Positions 14,101-23,409 of a stretch of DNA of 64,000 bases are shown piece after piece. The position numbers and the translations under genes are program-made. Source of the stretch: Piromyces finnis (Eukaryota; Neocallimastigomycota; Neocallimastigomycetes; Neocallimastigales; Neocallimastigaceae); the NCBI GenBank assembly GCA_002104945.1, contig MCFH01000025.1:558001-622000 (forward strand), in the 5' to 3' direction. Position 1 is the stretch's first letter, and each line of letters begins with the position of its first letter. The notes beneath the pieces were generated by a model. It did no database searches and was not told the origin of the DNA. It worked only from the letters and a program-made list of their open reading frames with translations.

Positions 14101-15681
14101 AGCAGTTGAAGTAAATTCTTTGGAAAGATCATCTGTAGAAACATTAGGATCGTTGAATTTTGCTGAAAGTATTTGGAATTTATTATGACTGAGAATAGAT
14201 TCCTTTTCCTCAATACATTTTAATCTATTCCATTTCAGAATTTTCTTAGGAACGTTAAAGTCATTAGAAAAATCTTCCATAGGAATAATTTTACCATTAA
14301 TAAGAAGTGGCTTATGGTCTGATACAGGATAAAAATTATTTATAAATGATCCTGAGTGAATAAGATCTTTCATCTTCGAATTGATAAGAGCATGGTCAAT
14401 GTCGGAAGATTGTTCACCTCGAGTCCAAGAGATAGTAGACCCTCTAAGCGGAAGAATTTCCCAATCTCCTAATCCATTAGTTGATAACCAGTTGGATAAT
14501 TTTACTTTAGACATATTAAAATCACCAACAAGAATCGATGGATGGGATGAATGAGTTTGTAACCACAAGCGAACTTCTAACTTTGCATGATCAACATAGA
14601 TGTTGTGATGACTATGAGGCATATAAACATTTCCAATCGAGCATTTGAATCTATTCCAGAGACTAAAAGTATAAATAGAAATAATATACTTTCCAGAGAA
14701 GTTTTCAAGTGAGGCTTGACACGAATTGTGAAAACCTAAATATAAACCTCTCATTCCCGGAACTGATTCGTCAGCTTTCTTGAAAAAGTGTCTATAGTTT
14801 CGCAAAGTAACACGACAAGGATAATCTGTATTCGAACCAGAATCATTACCAGTTTCTTGGAAACATAAGAATAATGGTTTGAAAATAGCTGTGAAATAGC
14901 TAATACTATCTCTCTTTTCATGATTCCACCCATTGGTGTTCCAACTAAGACAAAAAGAAAAGTTATCAGGCTTGTTGGATGAGGAAGAATCGTTGCTATT
15001 ATTATTATTATTAAAGTCATCGTTATTAATGGATGATGCATCAGAGGAATAAGTAGAACTATTACTAGATGGCTGTGAAACTGAAGAACTATCAACTATT
15101 GAACTGTTATCAGAGTTGATAGAACTATTAGAATTAATTGTTGAATGTTGAGATTGAAATTGTGTTTGCTGTAGATCTGGAATATTTTCATGATGGGAAA
15201 CTTGTTGAAGATCCTGTTGAAGATCTCGTTGAAGATCGGATTGTTGATGAGATTGTTGAACTGATTGTTGAACTGATTGTTGAAATGATTGTTGAATAGA
15301 ATGTTGATGTTTATTAGAAACTAAAATTTTACGTTTGAGAGTGGAAAAAGTGTATTTGTGATTCCTTCTACTACGAGCTGAAAAGGAAATTGAGGTAACT
15401 GAAAGTTTCTTCTTTAACATGTGTAAGATTTTAATACAATCTTTTGATGAACCATGAACCTTGACTAAGAAAAAGTGATCATTGAAAGTCTGAAAATATT
15501 TAACACTAATAACTGAATTAAATTTATCTTCTAGAATAACCTCGAGTTTTTCCCATAGCATATTTACTGACCATGATCGAATACCACGGATAAAGAAGGA
15601 GCGAATATCATCTAAGGGGATACCATAAGACCGGGTACCACGTCTGATATAATTCTTATCTTTAATATAAAGGACTGACAT
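11155..15681 (-). CDS. Non-LTR retrotransposon polyprotein: endonuclease + reverse transcriptase
   Basis: A 1508-residue single ORF. The N-terminal 110 residues form a conserved basic region of unknown role. They are followed by a Gln/Asp repeat (about 125-175, QQSVQQS units) and a Ser/Asn stretch. An APE-type endonuclease spans about 240-458, with LSWNTNGW, CFQETG, VGDFNMS and SDHKPLL. The reverse transcriptase spans about 730-1010, with IPKKGDL, YRGISL, LDLRKAYDSV, GVRQGCPLSPILF and the catalytic FADD. A Cys/His zinc knuckle (CPNYCPCCKCG..H..C) lies near 1280, then a Ser/Asn microsatellite-coded stretch and a conserved tail. No separate gag-like ORF or RNase H motif is seen. The clade is not resolved by eye. 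It nicks the target and copies its own RNA into DNA. Confidence 0.95.
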   Translation of the reverse strand: MSVLYIKDKNYIRRGTRSYGIPLDDIRSFFIRGIRSWSVNMLWEKLEVILEDKFNSVISVKYFQTFNDHFFLVKVHGSSKDCIKILHMLKKKLSVTSISFSARSRRNHKYTFSTLKRKILVSNKHQHSIQQSFQQSVQQSVQQSHQQSDLQRDLQQDLQQVSHHENIPDLQQTQFQSQHSTINSNSSINSDNSSIVDSSSVSQPSSNSSTYSSDASSINNDDFNNNNNSNDSSSSNKPDNFSFCLSWNTNGWNHEKRDSISYFTAIFKPLFLCFQETGNDSGSNTDYPCRVTLRNYRHFFKKADESVPGMRGLYLGFHNSCQASLENFSGKYIISIYTFSLWNRFKCSIGNVYMPHSHHNIYVDHAKLEVRLWLQTHSSHPSILVGDFNMSKVKLSNWLSTNGLGDWEILPLRGSTISWTRGEQSSDIDHALINSKMKDLIHSGSFINNFYPVSDHKPLLINGKIIPMEDFSNDFNVPKKILKWNRLKCIEEKESILSHNKFQILSAKFNDPNVSTDDLSKEFTSTAFSIADELSITSANNVIKSSFHISQQIFNLQKIKMKLYKRFKKERIYDIDEFIKRIKIYRKLIDYIHKRCNEFRKQEYLHWIKTGCEYMKSHNPKKAWKWIKKTAKIGKDSFFIAQPIKNKNGELVVATEEQLDVWHDHFENLASDPSGVSLDLEHWYEEPTNKRFSLPMLDEWDINQDISIDEVKSAILSTPNYKASGPDGIPIEFYKALIPSSNDSNNATDNNSSGNTTSDNDAYGLNFILKLYNRIWDGDFPNSWNESSIVSIPKKGDLTDCDNYRGISLINNGIKLISKIVTTRISEYGLKNNFIRPEQFGFRKKEESISLFISIQEICRRRQLDNKETYLAFLDLRKAYDSVPIGNILHKLDCLGIRGKSLQFIKNLYLTSKANVKLDGQFSKSFDVKKGVRQGCPLSPILFNLFINDIFKECEDLGVSLGDTRCCGGLFADDIVICAPTRGCLKKMLRRVNEWALYNEMEFGIQKCSTMVIRPESIENQNKRDPTFYLAGQPIPTTDCYTYLGVPFDKNLSLKPVIKALNNKVLKGLFSVSKFLRNPNIPIPFKKLVLNSQVISRVSYFAPLLGSNKARSRIAQKHVNKGIRWVAGVHKAVSFISLYSISKDLNIPPLSAKCALAQVRCFNKWKNSNCIISHLVNYIPKFRKYTWCKSSRTLDKKLKKHGDVKAVKNFYWKDLKGNSIKAQYYDDNKFIDTKDFIKLCYEYPEFAYGFYWLLKARSGYKLDARVAKAAKFVDPVCPNYCPCCKCGDQSIKHWLLDCPTFRDIRIKHYDSIVQLLNFFSKRNSNSPINNNEIDNISRDSNNINSNSNNSNNNNSNSNNSNNNNSSNRNNNISNDSNSEDNNSNLDSNLVNDSNSSNNPVNINVYDYSSVCSKIFKFLLGGRSFNNINYNSREWKELCKRQIQSGTNEGTPFLTVTAELLTKIMPFAIGQQWSMFKRFEATSKSVNAEETVRQARRASATNGDHNFVP

Positions 15682-16279
15682 GATAATAAATTCTAATTAA
15701 AAAATATTGAATATAAAATAAATACTAATAAAAATTACAAATATAACGTATATGGAAAAAAATCTGTCTCTCTCTCTCTTCTTAAAAGTACTGGATAGTA
15801 CAAAAATTGTTACGATGCTTTGTTTAAAGTTTCTTATTTTTTGAATTCTAGTTGTAAATTTTCTTTAAAAATTCTAGTTTTGGTTTGTTGTTAGTAAATT
15901 CGATTCGCTTTTTGACACTAAACTTGTTTGACTTTACTTTTCATTAAATATTTAAATTGGTAAAAAATTTGAATCAAGAATGTCGACACCAGAAAGCTTG
16001 TGAATAGTATTTTTACATGATGTAGAGTGAATCAGTCTCTTACAAGAAACAATACAACAATAGCTACATGAATATAAAAGTACAATGCAAATGCTAAAGT
16101 TGACTACATTGGATTCTTACAAGAGAAGAGTAGTACTACATGAATACATGAATAAAAGAAAAAATACAGCAACAAAATGTATTACTCTTCTAATTAAATA
16201 CTATACAAACTTACCTGAAAAATCAAACATTCACTTATTCATCAAATACTTAAATTTGATGAATAAAATGTTTTTTAAT

Positions 16280-16573
16280 CGCTCAGTACCATGAGCTTAG
16301 TCCTAATAATTTTCCCTTGAAGACTAACCAAGCATCCATTGCGCAATGCTTGGATTTAATTCTTTCTACTCTCTCAGTACCATGAGCATGAGTAGACCCC
16401 CTTGAGAAATTACATTTATTAAATAAATGAAGGCACATTCCTAAGAGGGCACCAAGCATCCATTGCGCAATACTTGGATTTAATTCTTTCTACTCTCTCA
16501 GTACCATGAGCATGAGTAGACCCCCTTGAGAAACTACATTTATTAAATAAATGAAGGCACGTTCCCAAGAGGG
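16280..16573 (-). repeat. 124-bp 5' UTR monomers of element 1
   Basis: Two tandem 124-bp units (about 16450-16573 and 16326-16449) and a partial third to about 16280. Each full unit holds the 10-bp palindrome ATTGCGCAAT (16462-16471 and 16338-16347) within a larger CAAGCAT..ATGCTTG inverted repeat, and the string CTCATGGTACTGAGAG. Promoter-bearing 5' monomers are known in some mammalian L1 families; a promoter role here is inference. Confidence 0.75.
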
Positions 16574-16586
16574 AAAAGAGTTTAAT
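16574..16586. repeat. Target-site duplication, 5' side of non-LTR element 1
   Basis: AAAAGAGTTTAAT, the exact partner of 10860-10872, directly following the first base of the element's 5' UTR. Confidence 0.85.
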
Positions 16587-17105
16587 ATCTTTCATAATAA
16601 ATGAAGATAAAAATAAAAAAAAAAAAAGGCCAACAAATAATTCCATTTTTTTTTAGCAACTTAATACTCATTACTATATAACTTACATTTGAAATTTATA
16701 TTCACTATAGGAAAGAAAAAAGAAAAAAAAAAAAAAAAAAAAAAAGGAAAAACTTTTAACAAAATTATTAATAAATTTATAGATATCCTTATATAAATAT
16801 TACTTTAAAATATTATTTATTTTTATTATTATAATTATTTATTTAATTTTATTTAATTATGACTTATAAATGAATATGCAAATTACAAAACTATTTGAAA
16901 AAAAAGTATATTATTATTTTTATTTTTTTTTTTTCGATCATTGATCAATAATTATTTATTTCCTTACTTTTATTTTTAAAGTATTACTTTTATATTATGA
17001 TTTATACGTGTATGGATTATTATATATTAAAATTATATAGATACCTATTTATAACGTAATTATAGATATAATATATATAATATATATAATTAAAATTCAA
17101 ATAAT
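16587..17105. other. AT-rich spacer downstream of GH1 copy C
   Basis: About 0.5 kb of A/T-rich DNA with a long A-tract near 16724-16745. No gene is seen. It presumably contains the 3' UTR and polyadenylation signals of copy C. Confidence 0.6.
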
Positions 17106-19103
17106 TTAAGCTTGTTCAACGTTTTCAAGGTACCATTGACCAAGGAATTCAAGAGACTTCTTTGGAACACGAGTACGTTCGTCATCATTGTAGAAGTCAA
17201 TGTAGGTCATACCGAAACGAGTTTCATAACCGTTTTCCCATTCAAAGTTATCAACTAAAGACCAGGCCATGTAACCACGGACATCAACACCATCTTCGGC
17301 ATAGGCAAGACGAAGGTTTTCAAGGTATTGAGCGTACCAGTCAATACGGTATTCATCGTTAATAATGGATCCTTCAATATTGCTTTCATCTTCAATGATG
17401 GATTCATCGTAGGTGTCAGCGTATTCTGGTTGACCAATGGATTCGAAGTATTCCTTGGTAACTAAATCGTTAGCACGGCTAACCTTGTAGTTTGGTTGGG
17501 CACAACCGTTTTCGGTAATGATAATACCGTTCTTAATTAAACCCTTGTAACGGTCAGCGAACCAGTTAAGACCAACACGGATAGTTGGACCGTACTTGGT
17601 GTTCCAGGAAGAACCAGCTTGGGAACCAAGAGTTGGTGGAATGCAGCTCCATCCTTCACCACGACCACGGCAGTTATCATCCCACATATCTTGCTTGGAA
17701 GTTTCGAAGCTAGCTTCGTCATCAGTTGGTGGTTGGACGTAAGTACCATCTTCGTTCTTAACTTGTTCAGCCCAGTGAGCAGTGTAGGTGTTCCAACCTA
17801 AGAAGTCAGAAGATGATCCCTTTAAGAGCTTCTTTTCTTCTGGAGTGAAGACTGGCATATCCTTACCCATTCTTTGCTTGACGGAAGCTGGGTAATCACC
17901 AACCATTGGTGGGTCAGAGTACCAACCAATACGGAATTCAGCTGCTAAGTTGGCGTACTTCTTGTTGTTTTCTAATTCTTCTGGAGTGGTGTTAGCGTCT
18001 TGCCATGGGATTTGAGCTTCACCATCAATGGTAATACCAATAAGACCCTTTTGCTTCTTTTGGAACTTCTTACGGTAGACATTGACAGCCTTGGCGTGAG
18101 CAATAAGAATGTTGTGAGAACACCAGACATCTTCTAATCTTTGTGGAGCACGGTTAGCTGGAAGAACTTCAGCTCCCTTGTAGTATTGAGATGGACCAAT
18201 TTCGTAGGAACAACCTCCTTCTAAATCAAGTCCAGTAGTGTCGTTTTGGAGCTTACGTGGTGCTTCACCAGTACATCTGTATGGAGCCTTACCTGGACCA
18301 AGACGGTAACCAGAAACACAGTTAACCCATGGTTCGTTAATGGTGATCCATCCCTTAACACGGTCACCGAAGGTTTCGAAACAGTATTCGGCATACTTGG
18401 CGAAATCATCTTGGGAACGGTAATCTAACCAACCACCGTACTTTTCGTGAAGGGCGTATGGAAGATCCCAGTGGTAGAGAGTGGCGAGTGGAGTAATTTC
18501 GTTTTCAAGAAGAGTATCAATGACCATGTTGTAGTATTGGGTACCCTTTTCGTTAACGTTCCACTTACCATTAACCTTCTTGGCTTCACCATCTGGGAAA
18601 AGACGAGACCAAGAGATGGAGAAACGGTAGTGGTTGGCCTTCATGATCTTCATCATCTTAACATCTTCATCGAACTTGTGGTATGAATCACAAGCAACAT
18701 TACCGTTGGTGGAATCTGGGTTGGTTCTATCACCAGATTCAACGTTCTTTGGGTAAAGGTGGGTGAAGTGATCCCAAACGGATTCACCACGACCATCTTC
18801 GTTCCAGGCACCTTCAACTTGGTAGGCAGCAGTAGCAGCACCCCACTTGAAGTCAGCTGGAAGCTTCTTCTTTGGAGTTTCTTCAGCAGATTCAACACTA
18901 GAATCTTCAACATCTTCAAGAGAACCGGTAACTTCAACAATTTCTTCGTCAGATGGAACGGCAACATCATCAGCACCAGCAACATCTTCAACTTCAGAGT
19001 TGAGAGCAACATCATCAGCAGCTGGAGCAGAAGTGTCCTTAACAATGCACTTCTTAGCAGCAGTAACAGCTAATAAAGTAGTGAAAATAGTAAGAGACTT
19101 CAT
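17106..19103 (-). CDS. GH1 beta-glucosidase, copy C
   Basis: Complete 665-residue secreted GH1 enzyme and the longest intact copy. The signal peptide MKSLTIFTTLLAVTAA differs at several positions from copies A and B. The acidic propeptide (about 20-80) includes the 15-residue block ALNSEVEDVAGADDV. The catalytic domain from about 82 has acid/base E257 (TINEPW) and nucleophile E531 (ITENG), plus the aglycone-side segment FKWGAATAAYQVEGAW. The length fits gut-fungal GH1 enzymes as I recall them. The sequence is almost identical to A and B from the propeptide to the stop, while the first 25 codons and both flanks differ. It probably hydrolyses cellobiose released by cellulases such as the GH6 enzyme at 51768. 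Confidence 0.96.
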   Translation of the reverse strand: MKSLTIFTTLLAVTAAKKCIVKDTSAPAADDVALNSEVEDVAGADDVAVPSDEEIVEVTGSLEDVEDSSVESAEETPKKKLPADFKWGAATAAYQVEGAWNEDGRGESVWDHFTHLYPKNVESGDRTNPDSTNGNVACDSYHKFDEDVKMMKIMKANHYRFSISWSRLFPDGEAKKVNGKWNVNEKGTQYYNMVIDTLLENEITPLATLYHWDLPYALHEKYGGWLDYRSQDDFAKYAEYCFETFGDRVKGWITINEPWVNCVSGYRLGPGKAPYRCTGEAPRKLQNDTTGLDLEGGCSYEIGPSQYYKGAEVLPANRAPQRLEDVWCSHNILIAHAKAVNVYRKKFQKKQKGLIGITIDGEAQIPWQDANTTPEELENNKKYANLAAEFRIGWYSDPPMVGDYPASVKQRMGKDMPVFTPEEKKLLKGSSSDFLGWNTYTAHWAEQVKNEDGTYVQPPTDDEASFETSKQDMWDDNCRGRGEGWSCIPPTLGSQAGSSWNTKYGPTIRVGLNWFADRYKGLIKNGIIITENGCAQPNYKVSRANDLVTKEYFESIGQPEYADTYDESIIEDESNIEGSIINDEYRIDWYAQYLENLRLAYAEDGVDVRGYMAWSLVDNFEWENGYETRFGMTYIDFYNDDERTRVPKKSLEFLGQWYLENVEQA

Positions 19104-19290
19104 TTTTTTTATATATATATTTCTTAATTTATTATTATTAATAGTATTATTTAATGTATATTATATGTATATAATTAATTATAAATTTCTATAAAAACTT
19201 AAAATTAAAAATATTATTATTATTATTATTAATTAAATTGTTTTTTTTTATATTATTATAAAATATAAAATTAAATTCTTTTTTTAAAAG

Positions 19291-19590
19291 ACCAAATAAT
19301 AATTATAATTCTTTTTTGGTTTTTATTTTTGAATTTAGTTTTTTAAAAAAAAAGGTGGACTTTTCTTTTTATATTTATATAGCTGAGTTTTTTTTTTCTT
19401 TCTTTTTTATTCATAAAATTTTATTATACTATTTTATTCACAATACTATCTTTTTATTTAATTAAATCTTTTACCAATAAATTTTAAAAAATTCCACAAT
19501 TTCATAAGTGAAACTTTAAATCATAATAAAAACTGTGAAACATTTTAAATTTGTGTTACCTTAACAATGAACAATGATTTGTGTAACATT
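19291..19590 (-). promoter_or_regulatory. Putative promoter/leader of GH1 copy C
   Basis: The third instance of the shared arrangement: ACCAAA (19291-19296)/TTTGGT (19315-19320) inverted repeat, TATATAAA on the minus strand at 19374-19381, and TTTGTGTAACATT at 19578-19590. Spacing is wider than in copies A and B; the repeat begins 188 bp before the ATG. Confidence 0.4.
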
Positions 19591-20489
19591 CTAATTTAAT
19601 TTAAATGAAATTTTAAAAGTTTCAAAAAAAATGAATTTAAAATTTAAAAAAGATCACTTGACCTAAAAGAGAAAGTAAAAATAATAATTAAAAAACTTAA
19701 AAAAAAAGAAAAAGAAAAATTAAAAAATTCTTTTTAATATTATCTGTCATGAAATGAAAAATTAAACCTGAAAGATAAGAATAATAACGTGATATTAAAC
19801 AATGACCCATGAGATGACATTTTGTTTTAATTTATTACTTTTAATTACCATCTATCCTTCAGCTGCATCATCATAACTATTATTATTTTAATATTTTACT
19901 ATTTAATTTGCTTTTCTTTTATTATTATTACTCTAATTATCATCACCATCAACATTAGTAGTAGTAGTATTTCTGGTTTTAGTATTGGGTAGTATTAAAG
20001 TTTTTAAAATTAATAATGAATGTGGGTTAGAATAAAAATAAATTAATTTGTTGTTGAGATTTTTATAAAACTAGGCGGAGAGGTTAGAAAATAAAGAATT
20101 AAAAATATCAATAGAAATTATTAATTAGTAATTTATGGTATAATGATAATGATGTAGTAATATGATAGTTTATTATAATGATAAATATATCAATCATAAT
20201 CATAATCATAGTAATACTAAATATTTTTATAGCTACACTCTAATTTGTAGGTATTATTCAATTAGGTATGAAATAAATAAAATGTATTAGGCTGAGATAT
20301 ATATCCTTCCCACATAAATATACATTTTATTTTATTCTAGAGAGTTAAAACACACACACTGTGAATTGAAATAGCCAAAATATTAAAAACAATAAACACT
20401 TTCAATAAATAATATTGTTTAAATAAAACAATAATAATATAATTTATTAATAAAAATTTTTACATTCAATTAATTTATAATAAAACCCC
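19591..20489. other. AT-rich intergenic DNA
   Basis: About 0.9 kb with short AG- and AT-rich runs and no coding potential. It separates the GH1 copy C promoter from the 3' end of the U2 gene. Confidence 0.6.
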
Positions 20490-20684
20490 ATAGGAGGTTC
20501 TTGGCGTAACCTAGAGGTAGTGCAATACTAGGAACACCGATGCTTGAACTCTTAGCAAGCTAAGAAATTCAAGCGAGTTTCAAAAATAAGTAAGACAACA
20601 AGAGGTACAAGATACCTCGTTTCAGTTGTCACACTGAAAAGAACAGATACTACACTTGATCTTAGCCAATAGGCCTGAGAGGAT
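20490..20684 (-). ncRNA. U2 spliceosomal snRNA
   Basis: On the minus strand it starts ATCCTCTCAGGCCTATTGGC and runs into TAAGATCAAGTGTAGTATC, the near-invariant U2 core with the branch-point recognition sequence GTAGTA. TGTTCTTTTCAGTGTGACAA follows, then an Sm-like site (TATTTTTGA, about 20584-20592) and 3' stem-loops. The 5' end is set by homology at 20684; the 3' end, near CCTATGGGG, is approximate. U2 pairs with the intron branch point, which suits the many introns in the neighbouring genes. The first stem has changes from the common CTTCTCGGCCTTTTGG consensus, as seen in other fungi. Confidence 0.95.
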
Positions 20685-21274
20685 TGTAAAGAACTAAAAA
20701 GGTACTGGAAATACCTTAATATTTATATTTTTATTTCATAATATTATTTAGAAATATTTTATGAATGAAATTTGCTGCAATATGATTGGTTAACGACTTA
20801 ATAGAATTAATTACATTATTTTTACATAGTATTATTCATCCTATGGTGTATGTACATTTTAAAATATATTATGTAATAAATGAAGTAAATTTAATTTCGT
20901 TCCTCCTTTACTTATTTTAAAAATTAATTTAATGTCATTTTTCTTTTATAGTTTTTTTCTTTTTATTATAATAAAGTTAAAAAAAAAAAAGGTTGCTTGA
21001 CAACAACACCAACAATAACGATGAGAATTATCACAACAATAAACAGTTATTTATTATTAAAAAAGTATAATAAAGCTACAGTAATACGTACAGAATTTTA
21101 TTTTTTTATTTCTATTTCTAAATTTCCTATACATATGATACAAGAAAGCTCTGGTTTTAATTTTGGAAAATAGCTATAATAAAATAATGATTTAAAAAAA
21201 AAAAATAGTTAATTATAAATAGAAATATAATAATGTTAGTGAAAATAAATATATATAGTTTTAACACTGTCAAC

Positions 21275-21338
<64 letters not shown>

Positions 21339-21420
21339 ACTGTCAATTATTATTACTATCTATTATAGTCAATAATCCATTGTCAATTATTATTATTGTT
21401 GTTATTATTATTAATATTAT
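20685..21420. other. Intergenic DNA with U2 upstream region and ATT microsatellite
   Basis: The first 150 bp or so upstream of U2 should hold its promoter, but I recognise no distinct element. An (ATT)n tract occupies about 21275-21336. No gene is seen. Confidence 0.5.
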
Positions 21421-22023
21421 TTACTTTTTCATAAATTCTACAGCTTCCTCGTTACATTTTACACTGAGAGTATTAAATTTAAAAAAAGGATTATTATTTT
21501 TTATTTTTTGAATTTTTTCGTCTAATACAAAGTCATCGGGTTCCCAATCCGTTGATAAAGAAATGTTATCACCACCAGTTTGTAATATGTATTTTATAAA
21601 GGTTTTTCGGTTGGTCGTATAATCTATCATGGTTAAATTGTAAAATTTTGGTGGATTATTTTTATCTGGGTAACAACAAGGATGGGGTATAGGAGGAGAT
21701 TCAGTTGTATCCCCCATTAAACCATATGAAATTTTATTAGGTAATGATATAAAGATTCCTTGAAACCAATGATATGAATTATTACTGCTATAGTCGTTTT
21801 TGTCATTGTTTTTATCCGTAGTAATAGCAGTATTTTTATTGGTAGTATCACAATTATTATTATTTTGACTATCAAAATTTAGTTTTGTTTTTGGTTGAAT
21901 ATTGTCAGTTAAGTTCTCCGCCGTGTTATTATTACTTGTAGTTGAAGAAGAAGAAGAAGAGGAATAAGGTATAAAACATAAATAAGCTATTCCATTTAAT
22001 ATATTATTTTCTTGTTTTTCCAT
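21421..22023 (-). CDS. Hypothetical protein, 200 aa
   Basis: A 200-residue open frame starting MEKQENNILNGIAYLCFIPY. A Ser run and an Asn/Asp/Thr-rich low-complexity insert (about 22-85) follow, then a compositionally normal, more conserved-looking C-terminal half containing HWFQGIFISLPNKISYGLMG and a Cys pair (HPCCYPD). It ends FMKK. No signal peptide or membrane segment is seen. The coding patch is clearly less AT-rich than its flanks, which supports a real gene. I do not recognise the family. It appears to be a single exon, but upstream exons cannot be excluded. Confidence 0.6.
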   Translation of the reverse strand: MEKQENNILNGIAYLCFIPYSSSSSSSTTSNNNTAENLTDNIQPKTKLNFDSQNNNNCDTTNKNTAITTDKNNDKNDYSSNNSYHWFQGIFISLPNKISYGLMGDTTESPPIPHPCCYPDKNNPPKFYNLTMIDYTTNRKTFIKYILQTGGDNISLSTDWEPDDFVLDEKIQKIKNNNPFFKFNTLSVKCNEEAVEFMKK

Positions 22024-23409
22024 TTTTCCTTTTTAACAGCAACAACAAAAAAAAAAAAAAAAACGACAAAAAACTACCAATTCCAATTTCAATTTTTTTT
22101 TAATTAAATTTTAAATTAAAAAAATATTTATCTTCTAACCCTTTCAAGATTAATTCCTGGTTATATAACATTAAAATATCAGTAATAATTATGAGAAGAA
22201 AAAATGAAACTCTTTTTTATTAATACTTAAAAGGATGGATATCGACAAAGCATATCATCTATCCCAGAATTAATTTTATATTTAATATTAAAAAGTTTTT
22301 TTATATTTTGAAAAGGGATATTTAAACTTTTTTTTTTATATTTTATTTAAATATTTTAATTGTATGTACTAACCAATATAACATCTTTTTTATCATAACT
22401 ACCAATATATATACTGTTTTTTTTTTTTTTTTTTTTTTTTTTAATAATAATAAAGATAAAAGAATACATTTTATCAAGGAAAACACTTTTTTTTTTTTTT
22501 TGATTATGCTATTATGCCTTTTTTTTTTTTTATTTGTTGTAAAATAATAAAGATATAAATAATAAAGTTATAAAATATATATATATAAAATAATAAAATA
22601 TTATATAGGTATATAAAAATAAAATAAAAAAAAAAAGATATATTATTATAATATATTATAATGATGGTTATTAAATTTATTTCAATAAAGCGAATGTCTT
22701 TCTTTTTTTATATCATTATAAAGAAAATGAAAAAAAAAAAAAAAATATTATTATAAAAGTATAAAAGAAATAAATATATATAGAGAGTATAATCTAATAA
22801 ATTAAAAAAAAAAAAGATTAAAATTTAAAAAGAGAAAACATTATTTATATAAAATAAAGGTTTTATGTTTTATGTATAGTTTAAGTTAAATAATTAAAGT
22901 GTTCATGCATATATATAATATATATAAAACAACTCTATTAATATAAATGTAATAAATTTATATTTAAAGTATCAAATGTCAAATTAATATTTAATTTATA
23001 CAGCTTTTTTTTTTTTTTTTTTTCTCTTCTTTCTTTCCCATTTATATATCTATTTTTTGAATAATAACAGTAATAACAATGTAGATTATTATTTTATTCT
23101 AATGATTATTATTATTATTATTATTATTTTTTTTTTTTTAAAAATTATCAGTGACAATTTTCAGATGATATACAAATTTAATGATCTTCATTTTATTCTA
23201 TAATATGATAAAGAATAGAATGTGTGTGACCATCATAATATCTAGTGATAATGTACATAAATAAATGAAAAAAAAAAAAAACTTTTCATTTTTTTCCATT
23301 TTTATTTTTATAAATTTATGTATACATTATTAAGTCACATAGAAAAAGGAAGAAGGTAAAATTAACGTGTGATAAAAACAAAAGAGAGAGAGAGAAAAAA
23401 ACAAACAAA
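22024..23409. other. AT-rich intergenic DNA
   Basis: About 1.4 kb of homopolymer-rich sequence with no coding potential. It holds the upstream region of the 200-aa gene and the 3' UTR of the GATA factor gene. Confidence 0.6.

Larger units (their letters stand above)
10873..16573 (-). mobile_element. Full-length non-LTR (LINE-type) retrotransposon, element 1
   Basis: A 5.7-kb element with all landmarks of target-primed reverse transcription. On the minus strand it begins CCCTCTTGGGAACGTGCC at 16573, carries two 124-bp 5' UTR monomers and about 0.6 kb more leader, then one long ORF, a 3' UTR ending GATGCCGTT, and a poly-A tail of more than 40 (poly-T at 10873-10915). It is bounded by a 13-bp target-site duplication (10860-10872 and 16574-16586). 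It is nearly identical to element 2 at 53636-59340. It sits between GH1 copies B and C and accounts for about half of the gap. An intact ORF, long tail and perfect duplication indicate a recent insertion. Confidence 0.93.
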
